A stretch of 64,000 bases of DNA. It comes from Elmis aenea. Lineage: Eukaryota > Arthropoda > Insecta > Coleoptera > Elmidae. Each line of letters opens with the position of its first letter. Position 1 is the stretch's first letter. The translations under genes were made by a program, and so were the position numbers. The notes under the pieces are model-generated. The model ran no database searches and had not been told where the DNA came from. It was given only the letters and a program-made list of their open reading frames with translations. Positions 56,102 to 64,000 of this stretch are shown here, piece after piece. Where the stretch lies: assembly GCA_947652605.1 (NCBI GenBank), contig OX393581.1, positions 11,908,640 to 11,972,639 of the forward strand, written 5' to 3'.

Positions 56102-57066
56102 ATACAGGGTGTCTCTGAAAAAGCTTTCCAGGCTTGCTTTCTGGTATTTGTTATAAAACATTTTGTTGGTCGTTAGTTCTTTTAAAGATTTCATTAGATT
56201 TAATGTAATGAAAATGTTTTTGAGGTATTAAATTGTAATACTTTTTTACTAATTATTATTTGTTTTAAATTAAAATATATATTTTTAAATAAGTTATTTG
56301 AAAGGTCTTCGTATCAAAAAAGACAATTAATTTTTGCTTCTAACGTTTGCATTGCAAGAACAATAAAATAAATCAAATTCCTCGCCAAACGGTGGCAGAT
56401 ACGAAGAAAAGTCAGGAGACACTTTTTGTTAACAATAAATTGCTCTACCCAAAAACAAGTTTGAATTACTGCATTTTCATAATGAATTTTACCTTACCAG
56501 CGCAAATTGATATGGTTTATTGCCTGGTAGATTTTGTGTATTGAGGTTCTAATAGTAGGTAGATACTTAGTCTTGTCGATTCACTGAAATTCAACTTCAT
56601 TGGAAGTAAACTGCCTGCGATCAGTTTCTTTATAATCCTTCAACTGTTCAAAAGCATCTCGTTTTGGGTGGCGTCTCTTAGTGTGTAAACCTTGCTGCCA
56701 GCAAAAAATTTCTTTCACCTTCTCCCAGGCAATACACCACATCAATTTGATCTTGTAAAGTAAAACTCATTGTGGAAATGCAATAATTCAGGAAATAAAT
56801 AATAAGTTTTTGACGTTAGTAAAGTGAACAGTCAGTTTTTTCTATTTCCACGGCACTCTATTTGTTTAAATAACGATTAGAAGAAAAAATTTTGAATATC
56901 TAGAAAAATATGAGTTTTGGGTATAGGACATACTTAACAAAAAATTAAGCTCTCTTAAACACCAATTCGTTGACATAAGAAAATACAGGGGATGGCGTTT
57001 GAAAAAAATAGAGTTACGAGCTTTTAAAAATCATGGAAGTTGCCACCTATTTATAAACACCCTGTA
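56102..57066 (-). mobile_element. TACAGGGTG-bounded element with Tc1/mariner-like HTH pieces
   Basis: The left end is TACAGGGTGTCTCTGAAAAA, and an inverted CACCCTGTA stands at 57058-57066. On the minus strand from 56770 the frame reads MSFTLQDQIDVVYCLGEG and NFLLAARFTH, then after a shift RRHPKRDAFEQLKDYKETD: the N-terminal helix-turn-helix layout of IS630/Tc1/mariner-type transposases. A second, inverted copy of the start (MNFTLPAQIDMVYCLVD) lies at 56482 plus. The element is rearranged and has no catalytic domain. Confidence 0.5.
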
Positions 57067-57363
57067 TGCGTGATTTAAACTTTTTCATATCGAGCAAATA
57101 GAGCAGTGTTTTCTGCATGTCCTTACCAAATTACAACTCGGTACTTCGAAAAATATCTTCAGGAGACTTTTTTATATAAAGACTTAAAACCTTAAAAAAT
57201 TTTGAAAATAATTTTTTTTTTGACAACGCCGCATAATAAGCTGTTGTATTTTATATTGATGCAAAGCTAAAATTAAGGCGGTCAAAAATATTAAATAAAA
57301 AATGGGGTGTTGTATTTGAAATTTAAAAGTTGCTATTAGTTCCATAGAGGTGACTCGCCCTGT

Positions 57364-58148
57364 ATACAGGGTGTCCCAATTATACACCGCCAAAAAGTGC
57401 ATATTCCTGAGTGAAAATGATGACCATTTGTCAAATATTTTGTTATCCGAAAATGCTTCCTTTCAAAGTTAGAGACCTCCAAAGTTGCAAGAAAAAAATA
57501 TCAAAAAATCGATTACGTCCTAGCCGTTTAAGCTAGAGCTATCAAACTTGGCCGAAATGTGTAGGTGTTTCTTATTGACTTTGTGGGATAATTAGAAAGA
57601 AAACACGTAATTGGAAGTATGATTTATAGTCAGGTCATCCGCTTAAGCCTTAAGTCAAGCGACATTAGCCATCTAAGTTTAGTAAAAAAAATATTTGAGG
57701 TGTATAAACAGAGTTTGTCGATGCATTTTTAGCGCTAATTTTCTCGAAAACGGCTGCGTTCACAGCAACAAAACAAAGAGGGACGAATTTTTTCCTCTTC
57801 AGTCGTACTTTCTTATAGACGAATGACATTTTCAATTTTATTCCAGAGTAAAAAAATCTGAAGATGGTAAGCGGATGACCTGACTATAAATCATACTTCC
57901 AATTACGTGTTTTCTTTTTAATTATCCCACAAAGTCAATGGGAAACACCTAAACATTTCGGCCAAGTTTGATAGCTCAAGCTTAAATGGCTAGGACGTAT
58001 TCGATTTTTTTCTTTTTTTTTTCTTGCATCTTTGGAGGTCTCTAACTTTGAAAGGAAGCATTTTCGGATAACAAAATATTTGACAGATGGTCAACATTTT
58101 CACTCAGGAATACGTTTTGGCGGTGTATAATTGGGACACCCTGTATAT
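57364..58148. repeat. Foldback element, family J, copy 2
   Basis: It is a close copy of 47137-47938 over its whole length, with a few small deletions (for example GTAGGTG missing after CAAAAAGT, and ATTATGAACA missing near 57645). Exact inverse ends TACAGGGTGTCCCAATTATA are present at both sides. Confidence 0.92.
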
Positions 58149-58149
58149 G

Positions 58150-59826
58150 AAAATATTTTTATCGTGTTCAGAAGAAAAAACTGTATGAAATAGCGTTTGA
58201 ATCAACTTTCTATCTCAAACCGTTTAGCCACAATCGACCGATCCCGCCTTAATGACACCCTGTATATTACGCATTATTGTATTATTGTTTAATAATTTTA
58301 ATATCTGATGGGATGGGGGTGCTTATGGATATAAATGTGTCAGATATTTTTAATTTTCCCCCAACATTTTTGTTTTTAATACGGAAAGGTTTCAAATACT
58401 ATTATTTATACAATTTAAACGTTTGTGGTTGTAAAAAGAGGACAGAGTTTTATAACTCAGTACCTAATTTTTGTTTTACAGAAAAATCAATTGCTGTATT
58501 AAAGTACCTACTTTTAAATCATTTATTTGTTGTTTACTGTGATTTAGTAATATCTGTAAACAACCTGTCGTTTGGCGTGCAGTTTAGCAAGCAGACGAGC
58601 AATTTATTTTGACCTCAGAGCAATTCTGTAATCAATATTGTCTGTTAATTCCATGTCGTAGCAGTATATCTATCAATAAATCTCGCAATTTAGTGTTCAT
58701 ATTTTTTCCGCTGGGGGATTCATTGTTAAGCCTCTATTTGTTTTGTCCGATCAATGTGCGTAGCAGCGTGAAGAGGGTACTTATGTAATATCAACAAAAT
58801 CTGATAGAATTCTTGCATTGAGCCATTATTTTCCCGTCAAGTCGGAAGTTAAAGGCTGCCTCTTTGTCCTTTTATATCTTGTGCGGCGGAAATCGGAAAT
58901 TTGCTGTAGAGGTCGTGTATGGCGACGGCGGAAAAATTTTACCACAACTCCATGTGAGAAAACATCTCCGGACGGGAGATTTATGGCTGATCCACAATAA
59001 ACAGCATTAGCATGAATTGGTTAAAACATGATTTAGCTTCCGGTTTCCGATTTGTCACTTGAATTGAATTTAGTGGGGGATGTTCGGGACCACGTTTCGG
59101 ACAGTTTATAAAAACCGGAAAAAAGGGTAATTTATGGGACGGACTCTTTGTTGTATTGGATTGTTTTGGAGTTACACGCGTGCCTGTGTTGTACAGATAT
59201 AAATTTTAAAGGTTCTAGCTAACTTAGAATGAAATATCTCTTTACTTCGGTAGCTGTTTAGGGGTCTTTATGACCGATAATTCCCACAGAATAACATCAT
59301 CCCCTATTTGCGCATGACTGACCTCATACAAAATATTAAATCGAGGATAAGTTGGCGTTCAACATCCAAAAGAATTTAAATACATTTAACGTAATGTTAC
59401 AATGGACTACAATAGTCTGTTTGCTACCCCTGTGTCGGGGTATTGAACTGGAAGGGTCTAAACGGGAATCGCACAATATGCGTATGCCAACTAGATAAGG
59501 CTTCTGACCAATACAAAGAGGTCAGAGATCATAAAAGCACAGTTTACGTAAACATTTAACAAGAAACCTGCCAGCTCCGAAAGGTATATACTTGGCATTC
59601 CTTTCTGCCGTATGAATTGTACTTCGGAAACTTGCTTAACTTTGATCCAGTTTTGTTCCAAAAATATTCCTCTTGTTATTATACTTGTGTGGCTAGTTTT
59701 AAGTAGGCCGCCTGTTTAATAATAGCCAAATAACTTTTTAACTTTTCCACCAGTCGTTTGCTAATCAAAAATAAATGAGACGTGCGCTAACCATAATCTT
59801 TTGAATCAATATTTGTGTTTGTAGAC
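58150..59826. other. Unique-looking stretch, GC-richer around 58.7-59.1 kb
   Basis: A solitary ACACCCTGTATA lies at 58254. Beyond that I see no transposon. The part 58840-59110 is clearly less AT-rich and has no second copy in the window, which fits host sequence, but I recognise no coding motif. Confidence 0.35.
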
Positions 59827-62426
59827 CAGGGTTGAGCAGATTTAAATCAAGTGATTTTTTTTTAAAAAATCATTGATTTAAATCACGATTTAAATCAAGT
59901 GAAAAAAAACATCAATTTAAATCACTTATTATATGAGTAAGTAATAAAACATTTATAACAAAATAAAATTTTATTTTCTCAAATAAAAAAAACATTAGGT
60001 ATATGGTATTTATGTATATAAGTATTTTTAAAAAAAACAACAGTTCTTATATGTATATACGTATTAAATACATACTTATACGTAACGTAACGAAACGTAA
60101 TTCATTTAAAATAATATATAATAATATACATTTATAAATTTTTGGTATTGTAATGTTGGAATAAAAATACCAGTTTTGCAGCCTTTTCAGTTCTCAGTTT
60201 ATTTCTTATTGTCGAATGGACCAATCCAAATGTTGAAAAAATTCTTTCAACTGAGGCCGAAGAAGTTACACTGCACATTAGTTGTGTTAATATTGGCAAC
60301 ACTTTATTAATATCGGAAACATCTTTTTGTGATTTCCACCACTGTATTGGAGTAACATTATTAATAATTTCCTCACTAAACATAACAGATTTAAGTGGAT
60401 CAGATTTAGCTTCAAATTTTATTATTATGGGTAATAAACCACTGTGTGGGTAACTTTCTGCTGCTACTTTTAAAGCTGCGTCTTTTTCATTATATTTTAA
60501 AGGAAATTTTGTTTTTCTAGGGTCTAATAAATAAGCCAAAAAATGGTACGGTGTCAAAGCTTGAGCATATCGTTTTTGAAATGCAGCCATTTGTTTAATA
60601 TTTAATGTAATAGTATCATCAAAAACAGCTTCAAGTTCTTTCCATGCTTCTACAGCATCAGCTAAAAATGCATCTGTTCTTTGTAATTTGTCTAAAGTTA
60701 CGGAAATTGGTTTTATTATTTTAAAAAAATCTTCTGCCGATCGTTTCAGTTTAATGTTAGACACCTTTTGGAATATTAAAGAATCAATTTGGTCTTTGTT
60801 CTCTTCACAAATTTGTAACAATTTCTGCCATTCTTGTGTAAATATTTCCAAGCAATCTGCAAGAGTATTTCATCTTACGTCTTGAGGCAATATTAACGTC
60901 TTACCTCCGGCAGCTTTATATTTAGCACTTGCCAAATGACTATTACGGAAATACTTAACAACATGCACAACATTTTCTTTAATATCGCGTATCTGCAAGT
61001 CCTTGGAAAGTAAATTTAGAATGTGTGCTGAACATCCATAGGTTATCACATTTACATCGGTTACTTCATTTTTAATGTTTTCTCTCATTTTGCTCATATT
61101 AGCTGCATTATCTGTAACGAAACTTGAAACTGCACAATTATATTGAGTTTTGCACTTTTTTATTAAACTGATTGCTATACTTGTTAAATAATCGGCTGTA
61201 TGTGCATGTCCTGATGTATCTATACTTTCAAGGAGGAAGGTTGATCCATAATCTGTTGTTAGAGTAGCGCAAATTATCGGTTCGTTATGTACATTTGACC
61301 AACCATCTAAGGAAAGGCAAACCGAACTATTTGTTAATTTTGCAAGACATTTTTCTTTTTCTTCCATGTACACTTCATTTAATAATGTTGAAGATACAGC
61401 GAACCTAGAAGGTGGTGAATAACCTGGCCGTAACATTTCGATTGCTTTTATCACTTCTGGTTGTTCGATACATCTGAAACTACTATTTGTCGCATAAATA
61501 GCTTTTGCGATTTGTCTATCAAGATTTTTCTTTAACTAGAAGTACGCACTACAAATGATTTCATTAATAAATTTTCAGTGATTTCTTTTTTTTTTAGCAG
61601 GTGGTGAGCTTATATTTGTATTTGTATCCATTCTAGACGTACTAGGTTGTGGATCAAAAAACTCTTTCGGTTGACTTGTTTCTATGGTGGTAGGATTAGA
61701 ATCTGTGTCAGTATCTTCTGTATTACATTCAGTAACTTCATTCATATGCATTTGTTTCTTCTGACATTTTTCACGGTGTGCTTTTAATCTTTGTACCAGA
61801 CCTTGTATTTCTTCTTTGCAATATTTACAAACTGCTCTGCTCCCAGCTTTCCCTTTCAATTTGTTTGATTTTTCTATAAAATGTTGCCAAACACTATCCC
61901 TTTTCCTTCCTGACATTATGTTGCGTTTATTTATGTGATGTGTACACGTTTGCTAACTAAAATGAACTGAATAACAGAATCTGGGATACCCTTACATACA
62001 AAACTGCATTTGCATGTTTAGACAAGTATTTTCAGGCATATAATTCGATCACAGGTCACATATAGTTGATGATGAATAGCAAGCATGGTTTTGTAGATCA
62101 TATACTACACTTTGAAATATAAATATAATGATACTGTTTATTGCTTGTTAAGACAAAGACTTAATTATATATAACATCACTATTTAGCACTGATTTTTTT
62201 CGAAATTTTTATTCATTATATTTAATTTTTTATTTTAACAAAAATTCTCCAATGAATTAAATATATTGGTTATTAAATATATTAGCACAAAACAGAAATA
62301 GCATGCAAATATGAACATTTGATTTAATTTAAAAAAAATCTGATTTAAATCAAAAAAATCTGATTTAAATCAAATAAATCGATTTTTTTGATTTTTTTAA
62401 AAATATCATGATTTTTATCAACCCTG
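59827..62426 (-). mobile_element. hAT element 4, nearly complete (2.6 kb)
   Basis: Perfect 8-bp duplications TTGTAGAC flank it (59819-59826 and 62427-62434). The ends are CAGGGTTGAG and the inverse of CAGGGTTGAT. Both ends carry clusters of the palindromic subterminal motif TGATTTAAATCA (59835-59930 and 62325-62380), likely transposase binding sites. The transposase gene on the minus strand covers most of the interior. Confidence 0.95.
60132..61916 (-). pseudogene. BED-finger hAT transposase with few disabling changes
   Basis: From the ATG at 61916 the frame starts MSGRKRDSVWQHFIEK with a BED-type zinc finger (Cys at VCKYC, then His/Cys in LKAHREKC) and a Ser/Thr-rich linker. A shift lies in the A run at about 61590, and a second near 61535. 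The frame then runs 61454-60870 with LSLDGWSNVHNEPIICATL (first Asp) and SSFVTDNAANM (second Asp), DUF659-like. A single nonsense codon (TGA for Trp) lies at about 60870, after LILPQDVR. The frame continues to 60132 with the C-terminal box SVTSSASVERIFSTFG (Glu). All three catalytic residues are present. Confidence 0.92.
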
Positions 62427-62434
62427 TTGTAGAC

Positions 62435-63034
62435 GGTTTACAATCCTTATGTTTTAAATGTTTGTTTCAATTTTATAAATCGTATAATTAAATTTAAGTT
62501 AGCTTAATTGTTATTACGAGGTGCACGATAGATTTATTAAGAATACATTTAAAAAATCGGTAGAGTGTGGAGCAAAATCCGCATCTTCACATTAGTTAAT
62601 TCCTTATCCTAAAAATATAATTGCAGATGACGTTAAAGATACTTATAGGGTTATAAAGGAGGAACTGAGAACGGAATGAAAACGAAAACGTTAAACGAAA
62701 TTAACCGAAATTTTTATAAGAACGAAAACAACATCACTAATTTTTATTCATTTAACACAAACGCGAAATTACCGTCTATGCTGGAAAGACTCGGCAAGTC
62801 AGTAAAATATCTTACTTTAAATAGGTGAGCTTCACTTTTCTCCATATACATTGTGTATTCAGAACTTTATTGTTAATCCTTGCAATTTCGTGCAACACAA
62901 GTAACGGTACAGATATTATCTCTTTCTAATTTGTTGATTGGATCATCAATAAATTATATACCTACACTTGACGTCATTTTTTACAGTTTAATAATATAAC
63001 ATTTGACGTTGATGATGTATGGTTTGACAAACTA
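62435..63034. other. No gene; fragment of a hAT-like end near 62660
   Basis: GAGAACGGAATGAAAACGAA, ACGTTAAACGAAATTAACCG at 62665-62710 resembles the AACGAAA-rich end at 63249. Otherwise nothing was recognised. Confidence 0.35.
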
Positions 63035-63645
63035 GTTGTGTTTTTTTTACACTTGACGGGTATTATAGTGAGTAGGTACATAAAATGGACTAAATTTATT
63101 TGGTTTTATGTTAAATGTGTTTAACATTTTGGTAAATTTAATATGGCGATTCGCTAGTCTAAATTATGCCGTCCATAATGATCAAATATAGTTTTTCTAT
63201 ATTCCTATAGAATTTTTTCACCATCTTTACTGCGTTTATTAGTTGTGAGCAGGGACTAAAAACGAAACAAATTCCGTTCGTTTCTATTCGGAACAAAAAC
63301 GAAATATACCGTTTTCGTTCTTTTCGTTCTAACCGAAAAAATTCTTTTTTCGTTTTCGTGAACCGAAATAATAACGGTTAAAACCGGTTTCACAATATTT
63401 TTTTTGTCGTCAAAAAATCAATTTTTTTTCTAGTCACCACAACCCTCTATAAATACGATAACAATATTTGCGTCTCAACTAAAATATAAACGATGACGAT
63501 GGGGTTTGATGCTCACGGACAGCATATTTTAGACTGGCGAACTATCGCCATATTAAATTTACCAAATCGTTAAACATATTAAGATTTAACCATTTTATTT
63601 AGAATAACACCCGTAAGGTGCAAAAACACAACGTGATTAGGTTAA
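63035..63645. repeat. Foldback with arms of about 140 bp, interrupted by a hAT-like end
   Basis: Left arm blocks GTGTTTTTTTTACACTTGAC, TTTGGTAAATTTAATATGGC and CTAGTCTAAATTATGC mirror right arm blocks GCATATTTTAGACTGGCG, GCCATATTAAATTTACCAAA and GTGCAAAAACAC. The spacer contains CAGGGACTAAAAACGAAACA at 63249, a hAT-type end with many AACGAAA/TTTCGTT motifs, whose other end I do not see. Confidence 0.65.
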
Positions 63646-64000
63646 ATTAGACACACGATCTTTATCTAAAAATATGAAAATATAGCAAGTGCTGTTTTAA
63701 ATTTGTTTTAGTACTCAAAATCTATGCATAAGAATTAAATAAGATACTGCTGTAATTATTTAAAAAGACAAAAGAATGAATTCAAGTGGATAATTTACTA
63801 AATGTTATAAATAAAAAAGATTAAAAAACAAAACTTATATTAACTTGAAATACACTTTAACTTTATAGTTTGTACATACCATACAATATACATTTTCACA
63901 TTCCGTTAAATCTTACTAGCAACACATCTTCCAATAAATCTTCTTTTACATTAGTCCTTTTTGAAGTAAGAATAAATTTTACCGGTTTTGGAAAATATTT
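63646..64000. other. AT-rich window end, nothing recognised
   Basis: No motif or repeat shared with the rest of the window was seen. Confidence 0.4.

Noticed and set aside
1..64000. CRISPR arrays, operons or bacterial regulatory sites
   Set aside because: There are no regularly spaced short repeats, and all other signals are those of insect nuclear DNA.

Overview
This is an AT-rich insect nuclear window. A beetle is a reasonable guess from the many families of short elements ending in TACAGGGTG/CACCCTGTA, but that is inference. I find no host gene that I can name. Almost everything recognisable is transposon-derived: non-LTR retrotransposons (one with a long open frame, the rest decayed), Tc1/mariner-type, hAT and piggyBac-type elements, a Helitron-like terminus, an unnamed arthropod transposase-like family, and many long inverted-repeat (foldback) elements.

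Layout. 1-8.9 kb: a foldback element seen twice, the second copy split by a piggyBac-type insertion at TTAA; a TIR element with internal tandem repeats; two LINE 3' ends; a hairpin with 74-bp arms. 9-13 kb: about 300-bp repeats with CCCTGTATA motifs and a Helitron-like 3' end. 13.8-17.2 kb: two broken mariner-type elements. 18.2-24.8 kb: nested palindromes, further foldbacks and a third mariner remnant. 26.7-28.9 kb: a minus-strand transposase-like pseudogene split by a 0.93-kb foldback. 30.5-31.4 kb: a Jockey-type RT remnant. 32.5-37.6 kb: the most striking locus, where a 5'-truncated R1/I-group LINE with an 843-codon open frame is flanked by 690-bp direct repeats that differ at only about three positions by eye; the repeats are a decayed LINE that already carried a TTAA insertion. 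39-42.7 kb: mariner and LINE remnants. 43.2-48 kb: three foldbacks. 49.1-55.1 kb: three hAT elements with 8-bp target duplications, one of them inside a LINE. 56.1-58.1 kb: an element bounded by TACAGGGTG ends that holds pieces of a Tc1/mariner-like helix-turn-helix, and a second copy of the 47-kb foldback. 59.8-62.4 kb: an almost complete BED-finger hAT with a perfect 8-bp target duplication. 63.0-63.6 kb: a last foldback containing a hAT-like end.

The elements do not form a pathway. What links them is nesting, which gives relative ages, and a set of termini shared by foldback families whose interiors differ. The shared TACAGGGTG end, the mostly TA flanks and a subterminal AAGCGAGAT-like box suggest that several families are moved by one Tc1/mariner-type transposase, whose remains may lie at 56.1-57.1 kb. 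Identities were recognised by eye from motifs; no database search was made.
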